Made by a program: the position numbers and the translations under genes. This document shows, in pieces, positions 14,093-22,498 of a stretch of DNA of 34,253 nucleotides. Source of the DNA: Thorsellia kenyensis. GTDB taxonomy: Bacteria > Pseudomonadota > Gammaproteobacteria > Enterobacterales > Thorselliaceae. The notes beneath the pieces were generated by a model that worked only from the letters and a program-made list of their open reading frames with translations, was not told the origin of the DNA and did not search any database. Location: positions 1-34,253 of the forward strand of contig NZ_JBHLXE010000094.1 in NCBI RefSeq assembly GCF_042432445.1. The letters are read 5' to 3'. Positions within the stretch are counted from its first letter, which is position 1. Every line of letters begins with the position of its first letter.

Positions 14093-14881
14093 TCACACTA
14101 TGCTGTGTAAAATTTTGGCATATGAGCCGACTTGAAAATTAGTTAATGCCTTAAAATCCTCTTCTTGATATCCTAAGATTTTCCCATCAGTTCTAAGTAA
14201 TTTCATATCAATAAGTATAACCCCTAATGTTGGAACTATTTTCTCACGCCAAATAAACAAATAGAGCTTTTCACTTATTTTAATATAATGGCAGCGGTCA
14301 ACATCAGCAAGTCCCTTTTCTACACCTTCAATACAATGCCATGCATAAAAATTTTCATTTAAATAGATATGTTCATATTTTTCTGTTGAACTATAAATAT
14401 ATTGATTTCGATAACCAATCAATTCATCAGTAAAATGATGTAGTTGGTCATCTGTAGTGAGTATTTTTGCTGTACCGAATAAGATACATACATCAACATC
14501 CGTCAAACTCACATTTTGCTTGATACGTGAAAAAGCAGACACACTGACTTGGTCAGCAGTCGGCAATTGTCCATAAATTAAAGTAACCAGATTTAAACTA
14601 ACATCTAGAATAATGGTTATTGTACCTCTGGGGTTATCGGGATCTAAAAAATCAATGAAATAGATAGACTCTCTAATGCTTGTACACCGATAAGATAAAT
14701 ATTCATAAGAATTAAAGTGCAATAATTCTCCTGGAAGGAGTGCTAAACGCATAGGTTGCTTTTCTTTAAAATATAACTTAAACGTTCTACCTGCTAACTC
14801 GTCACTTCTCGAAACCAAGTGACTTGCATGCTCAAATCCATTCGCTAAATCTCCGACTTGAATAAATGTAACATCACTCAT
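14093..14881 (-). CDS. moaF: MoaF-family protein of the monoamine regulon type
   Basis: 262 residues, matching the two-domain MoaF family (an N- and a C-terminal calycin-like half, each with recurrent short strands such as RTFKLYFKEKQPMRLAL and DVCILFGTAKILTTDD, and YSSTEKYEHIYLNENFYAWH, CIEGVEKG, YLFIWREKIVPTLGV). MoaF was first described in Klebsiella as a monoamine-induced gene of unknown biochemical role. It is often labelled a molybdenum cofactor protein, but the name comes from monoamine regulon and no other molybdopterin genes are here. It lies alone on the minus strand, converging on the aldehyde dehydrogenase gene, with two tandem palindromes 115-155 bases upstream. AGGAG precedes the ATG at 14881. 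Confidence 0.65.
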   Translation of the reverse strand: MSDVTFIQVGDLANGFEHASHLVSRSDELAGRTFKLYFKEKQPMRLALLPGELLHFNSYEYLSYRCTSIRESIYFIDFLDPDNPRGTITIILDVSLNLVTLIYGQLPTADQVSVSAFSRIKQNVSLTDVDVCILFGTAKILTTDDQLHHFTDELIGYRNQYIYSSTEKYEHIYLNENFYAWHCIEGVEKGLADVDRCHYIKISEKLYLFIWREKIVPTLGVILIDMKLLRTDGKILGYQEEDFKALTNFQVGSYAKILHSIV

Positions 14882-14995
14882 TATTTTCTCCTATGCTAAA
14901 TAGATAAACAGTAAACTCAAAAAATGTCTCTGGCATTGTCAAATAAGGCCAAGATTAAAAAATAAAATAGCCATTACATAGTAAATATTTAATTC

Positions 14996-15036
14996 ATTTA
15001 ACCTGTTAAATTAGCTCTTTGCTTTAACTAGTTAAA
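14996..15036. promoter_or_regulatory. Twin operator candidate TTTAACNNGTTAAA
   Basis: Two palindromes share the same halves: ATTTAAC-CT-GTTAAAT at 14996-15011 and TTTAAC-TA-GTTAAA at 15023-15036. Their centres are 26 bases apart, about 2.5 helical turns. A further 10-base outer pair, TTCATTTAAC (14993-15002) with GTTAAATGAA (15031-15040), links the two. They lie between the MoaF gene start (14881) and the end of the DUF3156-like gene (15184), so they most likely control moaF. The regulator is not identified. Confidence 0.6.
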
Positions 15037-15183
15037 TGAACAATTAAATTTACTATCTAAAAGACGATGATTCGTGTGTGTTAAACAGACCGCTCTAACT
15101 ATGTAAAATAAAATCAATCAATTTTCAATTCAGTGACATTAGACAGTATTTATCAGATACCCTGTCAAATTAAAACTGAGTCC

Positions 15184-15861
15184 TCATCCCTTAATTTCTT
15201 TATGTTGAACGATCAGAAGCAGTTGTTGCATTAGTTGTTGCATCATCAATAAACTGCTCAATAACAGTTGTCTTTGCTCACCACTCAAAGGAATATAGCG
15301 TCTTATTGGCGGTACCCTACCAACCACTTCACTGGCAGCAAAATGCATAACAGTAAATGTCCAACTCTCTGCTGTCATAGTCAATTGAGCTTTTGTAAAA
15401 TCCATTTTTTTTAACGTTTCATAAAATTCGGGATAATGACTAAATAAAGTCATCAATTGTTCACTTATTCCCATATTGCCTTTAATAATTGGTTTTATTG
15501 TCTGACGTTTTAACATTCCAGTTGTCTGAAATTGACAAGTCAATCCATTACCTGTATGGGCATTATCAATCATTAGATTATTTTGGCTTTCCTCTTCATT
15601 CGAGCTTACAAAATCACTACTAATCGAGAATTCACTCTGGATCAAATGCCCTAAAAATAATGGTTTGACTTGTTCTTTTACCCGAACATACAATTTTTCA
15701 GTTGGTCTAAAAACAGCCTCTGCTGGCGCAATAAACTTTACTTCATACGGAGCTAAATTTTGCTCAAGCTTTTTCAATAATGCACCTAGCTGGTAGCCCT
15801 TCACAGCCTTGACGGATAGTTTTAATCTTTGCCAGATTGTTTGTTTGCTCACTGTTTTCAT
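15184..15861 (-). CDS. DUF3156-like protein next to the permease
   Basis: A 225-residue protein from the ATG at 15861, chosen because AGGAGG (15872-15867) lies five bases upstream; a longer frame starting at 15897 would overlap the permease gene. It is soluble and basic at the N-terminus (KQTIWQRLKLSVKAVKGYQL), with a C-terminal Gln/Met/Leu-rich amphipathic helix (QLLLSSLLMMQQLMQQLL). The assignment to DUF3156 rests on my memory that this family accompanies APC permeases and is uncertain; no catalytic motif is visible. It begins 14 bases after the permease stop, so the two are surely co-transcribed and may work together, for instance in permease regulation. Confidence 0.5.
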   Translation of the reverse strand: MKTVSKQTIWQRLKLSVKAVKGYQLGALLKKLEQNLAPYEVKFIAPAEAVFRPTEKLYVRVKEQVKPLFLGHLIQSEFSISSDFVSSNEEESQNNLMIDNAHTGNGLTCQFQTTGMLKRQTIKPIIKGNMGISEQLMTLFSHYPEFYETLKKMDFTKAQLTMTAESWTFTVMHFAASEVVGRVPPIRRYIPLSGEQRQLLLSSLLMMQQLMQQLLLIVQHKEIKG

Positions 15862-15874
15862 CATCCCCTCCTGA

Positions 15875-17365
15875 CTAATCAATGCTTTTAAGTTCATTTA
15901 TTTCAAGAAATTTTTTATCCGTGACCGCAAATGATTTACTCACACTCTCCTCTAAAGGCACAGGTAAAAATGGATTGACTTTTTGAACTCCTATTGTCCA
16001 AATTAATGCATACAAAGCGGTGAGAGCTAAAATTATTCCAAATGGAACATAGACAGCTGATGCATTCATTCCAGGGGGAGTAATAAATACAATAGCAATG
16101 ACTATGCCTATGCTAGAAATTATTTGCGGAATAGGAAAAAATGGAGATTTGTAGGCCCTTGGATAATCAGGGCGTCTAATCCTTAGAATCACAATAGATA
16201 GAGTAACAAGCAAATAAGCCACACCCCATGAACATACCGCAGCGAGGACTAAAGGAAATATTTTATCTATGTCCCCTTGAATCCAAAAGGCATGAACACA
16301 AGGTAACACAACAGCAATAAGAATACTAAAAACAGGTGTTTTATACTTAGGATGCAAATAACCAAAAATTTTAGGGAGTGCACCATCAACAGCCATTCCG
16401 TACAAAATTCTAGGCACGGCAGCCATAAGTGTGTTAATCGTAGCCCCTCCTGCCAATAAAAACCCTATTCCAAGCCAATAAGGTCCCCATTCTCCCATCA
16501 CATTTTTGGCAAATACAGGAATAGCCATCGGTGTATCTAATAGCCTTAAACCTGTTTGTTCATCAAGAAATATATTCTCGACCTGATGGCTTAAAGAGGC
16601 ACCATATAGATACATACATAAAGCCACAAAGCATAGACCCAGTGCAGAGGCATATGGAATGGTTTTATGCGATTTTTTTATTTCCGGCGCCATGGGGGTA
16701 ACCAGTTCACATCCCACAAACATAAACATAGCCATACCAACCAAACTGAAAACCATGAATGGGTCGGAAACTAATCCAGTACCAAAAAAACTTTCTAATT
16801 TAACAGCAGGTGCAATAATTAATCCCACGATACTAAAAGTCATCAATGTCACCCACATGGCGAAAGTTAAAAATATTTCAGCTCGTCCAAATACCTCAAT
16901 TCCAAAGGCATTTAACAGGCCAAAAGCACAGACAATCCCTACCCCAACAACCCAAGACGCATTTTTATCTTCTAGCGCAGCATTCAATCCCTCAAAATTG
17001 ACTATAGCCATAATCCCAGAAAGCACAGTTTCGGCTGTACCTGCAAAAATATGCACGATTAAATAGGCAGAAATTGCGCCTATAATGGCCCAAAATCTTC
17101 CCATGCCACAAGAGATATAATCATAAACAGAACCTGCTGTAGGCATCATCGATGCAGCCTCAGAAAAAGTAGTTATCTGGCACTGTATCATGATAAAGCT
17201 CAGTAAAATAGCAAGTGCAAAAGTATCGCCACCAATACCAAAACCACTTGTTACCGTTAAAATCACAGGGCTTGCCATTATGACGCCGACTGAGCTTGCA
17301 AGGGCAGTAGGAAATCCTACATAGCCTCGATTCAATTGTAAATCGAGTTTATCTTTAAATAGCAT
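15875..17365 (-). CDS. APC-superfamily amino acid/amine permease
   Basis: 496 residues with about twelve hydrophobic segments. The N-terminal part (GYVGFPTALASSVGVIMASP) and the conserved SMMPTAGSVYDYISCGMG loop after TM2 are typical of APC amino acid/polyamine antiporters and symporters of the inner membrane. The PTAGGxY-like loop is the best family marker. The C-terminal cytoplasmic tail is about 30 residues. It heads a two-gene unit with the DUF3156-like gene and diverges from the MFS gene. GGAGG precedes ATG 17365. It probably imports the amine or amino acid used by the oxidase and dehydrogenase nearby; exact substrate cannot be read from sequence. Confidence 0.85.
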   Translation of the reverse strand: MLFKDKLDLQLNRGYVGFPTALASSVGVIMASPVILTVTSGFGIGGDTFALAILLSFIMIQCQITTFSEAASMMPTAGSVYDYISCGMGRFWAIIGAISAYLIVHIFAGTAETVLSGIMAIVNFEGLNAALEDKNASWVVGVGIVCAFGLLNAFGIEVFGRAEIFLTFAMWVTLMTFSIVGLIIAPAVKLESFFGTGLVSDPFMVFSLVGMAMFMFVGCELVTPMAPEIKKSHKTIPYASALGLCFVALCMYLYGASLSHQVENIFLDEQTGLRLLDTPMAIPVFAKNVMGEWGPYWLGIGFLLAGGATINTLMAAVPRILYGMAVDGALPKIFGYLHPKYKTPVFSILIAVVLPCVHAFWIQGDIDKIFPLVLAAVCSWGVAYLLVTLSIVILRIRRPDYPRAYKSPFFPIPQIISSIGIVIAIVFITPPGMNASAVYVPFGIILALTALYALIWTIGVQKVNPFLPVPLEESVSKSFAVTDKKFLEINELKSID

Positions 17366-17447
17366 AACGCCTCCTTAAAAACTTTTAAATTAATTCGATA
17401 TCCCTTTGTTGTTTTCCTTTTATAGGTTTAACGCTGTTTGATTTTTC

Positions 17448-17461
17448 ATTAATATATTAAT
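17448..17461. promoter_or_regulatory. Perfect palindrome in the divergent permease/MFS promoter region
   Basis: ATTAATATATTAAT is a perfect 14-base dyad 83 bases before the permease start. The 307-base divergent region also holds CATTAACTTATTAAC (about 17497-17511) and must contain promoters for both directions. The dyad is AT-only and its significance in AT-rich DNA is modest. Confidence 0.35.
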
Positions 17462-17672
17462 AGAATTAGAGACTATCAATACAATTAGATAAAATTCATT
17501 AACTTATTAACAAATATGCTAGCTAGGTCACATAACCCAGATTTTTCATTTGTCTAACTTCTTATTAGAGCCTATCTTTGCACTTCAATTCACTTGCATT
17601 TTTTCGTAACAGAGCATTAAAACAGAGTAATTATTTTTTCATTAATAAATAATCAATTATTTTGGAGAGCTT

Positions 17673-18851
17673 ATGAATAGTACTCAAGCAAGTCAGCCTT
17701 TAAATTATGGTATGGCACTACTCACAGCAATTGTTCTCTTTGCTGCTATTGCACCTGGGATCTTAATGACAGCTCCCGCTGTTGCCTCTCAAGTAGCTTC
17801 AGAATGGGGCTTATCTGAATCTCAAATTGGTGATCTGTTTTTTGTCGAACTTGGTGCGATGAGTCTTGCGACATTGCCTGCTTATTTATGGTTAAGCAGG
17901 GTTAATTGGCACGTTGCTGGTTATATTGCTGCTGCACTTTTTATCGCAGGTAATATTGCCTCTGCTTTCATTCAGGAATTTCATCTGATCCTTATCGTAA
18001 GATTTCTCGCTTCTTTAGGTGGCGGTTCTTTGATGATTTTATCTATTACCTGTGCTGCTAATGCACCTAATCCAAGTAGAGTCTACAGTTGGTGGCTTCT
18101 TGGTCAATTGGCTTTTGGTACCATTGGCTTGCTTATTTTCCCACCACTTTTTGAAAAGTTTGGGATAAAGGCCATCTACTTTTCTTTAGCTGCTACGATG
18201 GCTATAGCTATTCCTCTTATTAAATCATTTCCCATTAAACCTTTTAACGTAACAGTACAAACGGTTAAGGAAGTGTCACACGTTAGTCTATTTAAGAAAA
18301 TCTTGGCAATATTAGGTGTACTCAGTTTTTACATCTGTATCAGTTCGGTTTGGACATTTATTGGGAATATAGGTGTAGAGGCTGGTTTAAACAGTAAAGA
18401 TATAGGCGTTATTCTATCGATATCCACTGGTGCTGGAATAGTAGGCGCAATTGTCGCTGGATTATTAAGCATTAATAAGGCAAGACAACTGATGCTTTTA
18501 ATTGGCTATGGATTGCTTCTTGGTGCTATTTTACTACTTTTAGGCGCGCCGGATACCTTGCGTTTTATCATTGCAGCTGTTGCGTTTAAATTCACCTGGT
18601 CATTTGTCTGCCCTTTCATGCTTGCACAAATCGCTGATTTAGATACCAGTGGAAAACTTATGAATAGTAGTAACTTGGTCATTGGTGGTGGACTTGCAAT
18701 AGGCCCTATGATCTCAGGGCGTATTCTTCAAAACATGGGAATGAATTCATTATTGATTTGGTCTCTTGTATGTAGCGTTATTTCTTTATATTTAATCATC
18801 ATCATTGCCAAAAAAAGCAAAATTTACACGTTAAATGAAGCTTATTCATAA
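17673..18851 (+). CDS. MFS transporter
   Basis: 392 residues with about twelve membrane segments in two halves and a cytoplasmic loop near residues 185-210 (SFPIKPFNVTVQTVKEVSHV). The N-terminus (GLSESQIGDLFFVELGAMSL) resembles the DHA1/cyanate-permease-type open-cleft start of inner-membrane MFS proteins. GGAGAG precedes ATG 17673. It diverges from the APC permease and is followed 74 bases later by the HDAC-like gene on the same strand. The context suggests movement of an amine, an acetylated amine or a product of their breakdown. Confidence 0.8.
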   Translation: MNSTQASQPLNYGMALLTAIVLFAAIAPGILMTAPAVASQVASEWGLSESQIGDLFFVELGAMSLATLPAYLWLSRVNWHVAGYIAAALFIAGNIASAFIQEFHLILIVRFLASLGGGSLMILSITCAANAPNPSRVYSWWLLGQLAFGTIGLLIFPPLFEKFGIKAIYFSLAATMAIAIPLIKSFPIKPFNVTVQTVKEVSHVSLFKKILAILGVLSFYICISSVWTFIGNIGVEAGLNSKDIGVILSISTGAGIVGAIVAGLLSINKARQLMLLIGYGLLLGAILLLLGAPDTLRFIIAAVAFKFTWSFVCPFMLAQIADLDTSGKLMNSSNLVIGGGLAIGPMISGRILQNMGMNSLLIWSLVCSVISLYLIIIIAKKSKIYTLNEAYS

Positions 18852-18925
18852 CATTTGCAATGAATCTGTTAAAAGCAGTTTTATGTAGATAGAAATTAAA
18901 ATTAAAAATAGAAAAAGGATATAAG

Positions 18926-20059
18926 ATGACAAAACTTACTGGTTTTTATTACGATGAAAAATGTTTTTGGCATAGCACAGGACTTCACTCTGGTACCTTA
19001 TCAGTAGGAGGGTGGGTGCAGCCGCCCTCAGGAGCAGGTCATGCAGAGTCTCCTGAGACTAAAAGAAGAATGAAAAATTTGATGGATGTAGCTGGATTGA
19101 CCGAACAACTTTATGTAAAGTCCGCCACTGCTATGGAAGAAAAAGATTTGCTTAGAATTCACCCTCAAAGCTATCTTGATGAACTAAAAAAAGTGAGTGA
19201 CTCTGGAGGAGGCATGCTTGGCATGGAAGCACCTTTTGGTCCTGGCAGTTATGAAATTGCGAAACTTTCAGCAGGTTTAGCATTTGAAGCTGTGAAGGCT
19301 GTATTTACAGGCGAAGTAAAAAATGCTTACTCTCTATCAAGACCACCTGGCCATCATTGCTTACCTAATCAATCGATGGGATTTTGTTTTTTAGCTAATA
19401 TTCCATTAGCTATAGAAAAAGCGAGAGCTGAACTTGGGCTTAAAAAAGTTGTTGTCATTGACTGGGATGTCCATCATGGCAATGGTACTCAGTATATTTA
19501 TTATGAAGATCCAAATGTATTAACTATTTCCATCCATCAGGATAGATGCTTTCCTCCAGGATACTCTGGTGAGTTAGACATAGGAGAGAGTGCAGGTAAG
19601 GGATATAATCTAAACATTCCTCTTCTAGCAGGATCAGGTCATACTGCATATTTAGAAGCTTTTGACAGGGTAGTCATTCCGGCCGTTAGACAATTTAAAC
19701 CAGAATTAATTATTGTTGCATGTGGTTACGATGCAAATGGCATGGATCCTCTGGCCAGAATGCTATTACATAGTGACAGTTTTAGGGTAATGACACAAAA
19801 AGTTATGCATGTAGCAAATGAAGTTTGTAACGACAAAGTAGTCCTAGTTCATGAAGGCGGATATGCTGAGTCTTATGTCCCCTTCTGCGGTTTAGCCGTT
19901 ATGGAAACTTTAAGCGGGATTCGAACAGAGGTAAATGATCCCTTATTAGAATTTATTAGTTTACAGCAGCCTAGTAAGCATTTTAATGATCTTCAAATTT
20001 CTCTTATTGATGAGATAGCAAGTTCATTTATTTTAATAACTGGAAAACATTCTTTTTGA
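18926..20059 (+). CDS. Class II histone deacetylase-like amidohydrolase
   Basis: A 377-residue arginase/deacetylase-fold enzyme. Zn ligands are Asp181 and His183 in DWDVHHGNG and Asp269 in GYDANGMDP; the catalytic His pair is in RPPGHHC (143-144) and the transition-state Tyr in EGGYAES (313). All residues for activity are present. Bacterial members remove acetyl groups from polyamines, other amines or amino acids rather than from histones. The pairing with MFS and APC transporters and with the amine oxidase across the island supports an acetylated small amine as substrate. AAGGA lies 6 bases before the ATG. Confidence 0.85.
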   Translation: MTKLTGFYYDEKCFWHSTGLHSGTLSVGGWVQPPSGAGHAESPETKRRMKNLMDVAGLTEQLYVKSATAMEEKDLLRIHPQSYLDELKKVSDSGGGMLGMEAPFGPGSYEIAKLSAGLAFEAVKAVFTGEVKNAYSLSRPPGHHCLPNQSMGFCFLANIPLAIEKARAELGLKKVVVIDWDVHHGNGTQYIYYEDPNVLTISIHQDRCFPPGYSGELDIGESAGKGYNLNIPLLAGSGHTAYLEAFDRVVIPAVRQFKPELIIVACGYDANGMDPLARMLLHSDSFRVMTQKVMHVANEVCNDKVVLVHEGGYAESYVPFCGLAVMETLSGIRTEVNDPLLEFISLQQPSKHFNDLQISLIDEIASSFILITGKHSF

Positions 20060-20097
20060 TTAATTTAAATGATAAAAATCACAAGAGTAAATTAATC
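20058..20097 (+). terminator. AT-rich inverted repeat overlapping the HDAC-like gene stop
   Basis: GATTAATTTA (20058-20067) and TAAATTAATC (20088-20097) are perfectly complementary around 20 bases. The first arm shares two bases with the stop codon. No strong T run follows, so it is only a weak terminator candidate. Confidence 0.35.
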
Positions 20098-20452
20098 TAA
20101 GTAACTCGTTGCTCGATCTTTTTGTTGGATAATTTTGATAGATATTGAAAATCTTATCTCTAATTTTGACGGCAATGAGAATTGGTAGTGAAGTCATGCC
20201 ATGGCTATTAGCGGAAGATCAAAGCGCAGTTCATGATAGGAGCACAGCAAAAATTAGCATCTCTAAGAAGAAAAACACTGAATTTATTGCGATTAGCGCC
20301 ATTTAAAAAAAAGGAAGCACCGATGACGGAAAAAATGATGAAATCTGTATTTGATATTAATTTTAGAAAATCGGCTAAATTTATTTTAACAAGGGGATAA
20401 TTTAAAATGATCACAAAACTTAAAAAGCTGATGGAAATTTACCCCCCCGTGT
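20098..20452. other. Gene-free stretch between HDAC-like gene and UDG-fold gene
   Basis: No supported gene. A plus-strand frame in the 20150-20400 part reads about 57 codons (QQKLASLRRKTLNLLRLAPF) up to a TAA near 20398 but has no ribosome binding site. A run of seven C at 20440-20448 stands out in this AT-rich DNA just before the convergent UDG-like gene end. Confidence 0.4.
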
Positions 20453-21130
20453 TCATAGGGATTTAGCTAGATTAATTTTAGCTTTAATTATCTGATTTTT
20501 ATTTTTAATATTTCTCGCAGCAGGATGAGGGATCCTTAATATAAAAAGATCATCCCACTTTTCTACAGGGTACTTACCAGATTCAATTACCTCAGTATTT
20601 ATTATCTGAAGTTCTCTTTTTAATGCAGGAAAATTACCATCATACTGTCCAGCAAAAATTAAAACTTTAGCATTTGCAATTTTAATTTCTTTCACGAGTT
20701 TTTTTAAGGAATAATTAGCTATTGCATCAATTATTTCTTTATTTTTGATGTGTTTTATAGCCCCTCGTTTATAGTCAAATCCATAAAAATTTAACCAAAG
20801 AGGTTGTTCTCCCAATATTTTTCTAGTGTAAATAGTCAACCAACCAAATTTACTTCTGCCTTGTTTATTTAAACTTTGTATAGATTCATATTTTTCTGCA
20901 CTCAATTTAATCAACTCTTTTGCACTTCGATTTATAGATAAATGAGAATCTAAACTAGAAAGCCAACCCCTAGTTTCTTGCCCTATTATTGCAACACGAC
21001 TGGTTTCTTTTATATTGGGTATAAAAGGTGCACTTAACTTTTTTACCAAATTAGGTTGCTGGGTTTTTAAATATGAGAGTATATTAACCAGTTCTTCTTC
21101 ATAGTCTTCTTTATCAACTAATTTATTCAT
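20453..21130 (-). CDS. Uracil-DNA-glycosylase-fold protein of unknown role
   Basis: A 225-residue protein with two motifs in the right order for the uracil-DNA-glycosylase fold: RVAIIGQETRGW (45-56, resembling motif 1, GQxPxxG) and FILRIPHPAARN (about 196-207, resembling the C-terminal HPS/HPxxxN loop). Strand-like VLIFAGQYDG lies between them. The catalytic Asp/Asn and the water-activating residue of true glycosylases are not evident, so a repair role is not assured; many such proteins are uncharacterised. It is transcribed alone, between the two functional islands. AGGA precedes ATG 21130. Confidence 0.55.
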   Translation of the reverse strand: MNKLVDKEDYEEELVNILSYLKTQQPNLVKKLSAPFIPNIKETSRVAIIGQETRGWLSSLDSHLSINRSAKELIKLSAEKYESIQSLNKQGRSKFGWLTIYTRKILGEQPLWLNFYGFDYKRGAIKHIKNKEIIDAIANYSLKKLVKEIKIANAKVLIFAGQYDGNFPALKRELQIINTEVIESGKYPVEKWDDLFILRIPHPAARNIKNKNQIIKAKINLAKSL

Positions 21131-21357
21131 ATTCAGTCCTATTTTATTTTATTTTATTTTTTTTTAATAATTTATAAAGTAATTCCAAGTTCCATCTCAT
21201 TATTTTGATTCATAGAGTTTATCAATTTATTTTAGCAATAAAGTTAAATAGTGTATGAAGAAAAAGTCTAAGTGACTTTATATTGAATTTTCAACAATTT
21301 TTTCAACTTTAATTTATAAAATTAGTAAAAAACTAATCTACCATTTAACATTTCCTT

Positions 21358-22344
21358 TTATTCTTTAAATATCTTAGTCACAGGTTTTTGACCAGTATAT
21401 GCGTATCCTCTGTACATGCCCTCACTGTTAAAACAAAGACTGATATTGCCTAGGGAGTCAACTGCAATTAATCCACCTTCTCCATTAATTTTTACCAATT
21501 TATTCATAACTACTTCATTAGTCGCTTCTTCTAAACTGTATCCCTTATATGCCATCAGCGCACTGACATCATGCGCAACAACAACTCGCATAAACATTTC
21601 ACCTGTGCCTGTACAAGAAATTGCAACCGTTTCGTTATTAGCATAGGTTCCTGCTCCTATGATAGGAGTATCCCCTACCCGACCTATTTGCTTATTAGTC
21701 ATTCCACCAGTTGATGTAGCTGCTGCTAAATTTCCATGAATATCTATGGCTACAGCCCCAACAGTACCAAATTTAGTCTTCTCATCAATTGGGGTTTCTT
21801 CGTTATCTGTTAGATTATTTGGCAATGTGCCATCATGATCTAAAACGAAACCTGAATCATTTTCAATTGCATTTTTTAACTGTTGGCGTCTAAAATCAGT
21901 TGAAAAATAAGTAGATTCAACCATTTCTACGCCTTCTTTTCGTGCAAAGATCTCTGCTCCTTCACCAATAAATAAGAGATGATCACTTCGTTGCATCACT
22001 TTTTTTGCTGCTAATATCGGATTCTTTATATGGGATACGCCAGCAACAGCACCTGCATTTAAATCTCTTCCATCCATGATTGCTGCATCTAATTCATGTG
22101 TTGCTCCATGTGTAAAAACCGCTCCATGTCCTGCATTAAATAAAGGGCAATTTTCTAGACCTACAACAGCATCAGTCACTGCATCAACTGCACTTCCACC
22201 CTTTTCCAAAATTCGCTGGGCACTTAGCAGAATTGCAGATAGCTCATTATGGTATTTTAGTAATTGATCTTCTGTAAGTACTTTTTTACTTATCACACCC
22301 GCCCCACCGTGAATTACTATTACTGGTGTAATTTTTTGTTTCAT
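21358..22344 (-). CDS. iaaA: Isoaspartyl peptidase / L-asparaginase (Ntn hydrolase)
   Basis: 328 residues, the usual length of IaaA-type plant asparaginases. The mature nucleophile is Thr194 in FGTVGAVAID, followed by ATSTGGMTNKQIGRVGDTPI and GAGTYANN that line the active site. The N-terminal IHGGAG and ENCPLFNAGHG are also conserved. It autocleaves before the Thr and releases Asp from beta-aspartyl dipeptides. It sits downstream of the dppF gene (154-base gap) in the same direction, paralleling E. coli, where iaaA is beside the glutathione ABC transporter, and it fits the peptide-uptake operon. Confidence 0.9.
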   Translation of the reverse strand: MKQKITPVIVIHGGAGVISKKVLTEDQLLKYHNELSAILLSAQRILEKGGSAVDAVTDAVVGLENCPLFNAGHGAVFTHGATHELDAAIMDGRDLNAGAVAGVSHIKNPILAAKKVMQRSDHLLFIGEGAEIFARKEGVEMVESTYFSTDFRRQQLKNAIENDSGFVLDHDGTLPNNLTDNEETPIDEKTKFGTVGAVAIDIHGNLAAATSTGGMTNKQIGRVGDTPIIGAGTYANNETVAISCTGTGEMFMRVVVAHDVSALMAYKGYSLEEATNEVVMNKLVKINGEGGLIAVDSLGNISLCFNSEGMYRGYAYTGQKPVTKIFKE

Positions 22345-22498
22345 GTTTTTTTACCTTTTATTTATTGGGATTAACTCATTAAATGTGAAATTAATTTAAT
22401 GCTTTAAGGGTGTTTTCGTTAATGTTGTACTCGATTAAGAGGATATTTAAGTTTTTGTAAATCTTCATTATTTAAATTATTTTCATCGTTTTTTTATT

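Noticed and set aside
14093..14881. Reading this gene as molybdenum cofactor biosynthesis
   Set aside because: The name MoaF was given for a monoamine-regulated gene, and no other molybdopterin gene is near.
20208..20414. 68-codon minus-strand frame
   Set aside because: No ribosome binding site or family match; hydrophobic residues come from AT-rich sequence.
22345..22498. Small minus-strand frame of about 24 codons ending PLNRVQH between dppF and the isoaspartyl peptidase gene
   Set aside because: No start codon or ribosome binding site in that frame.
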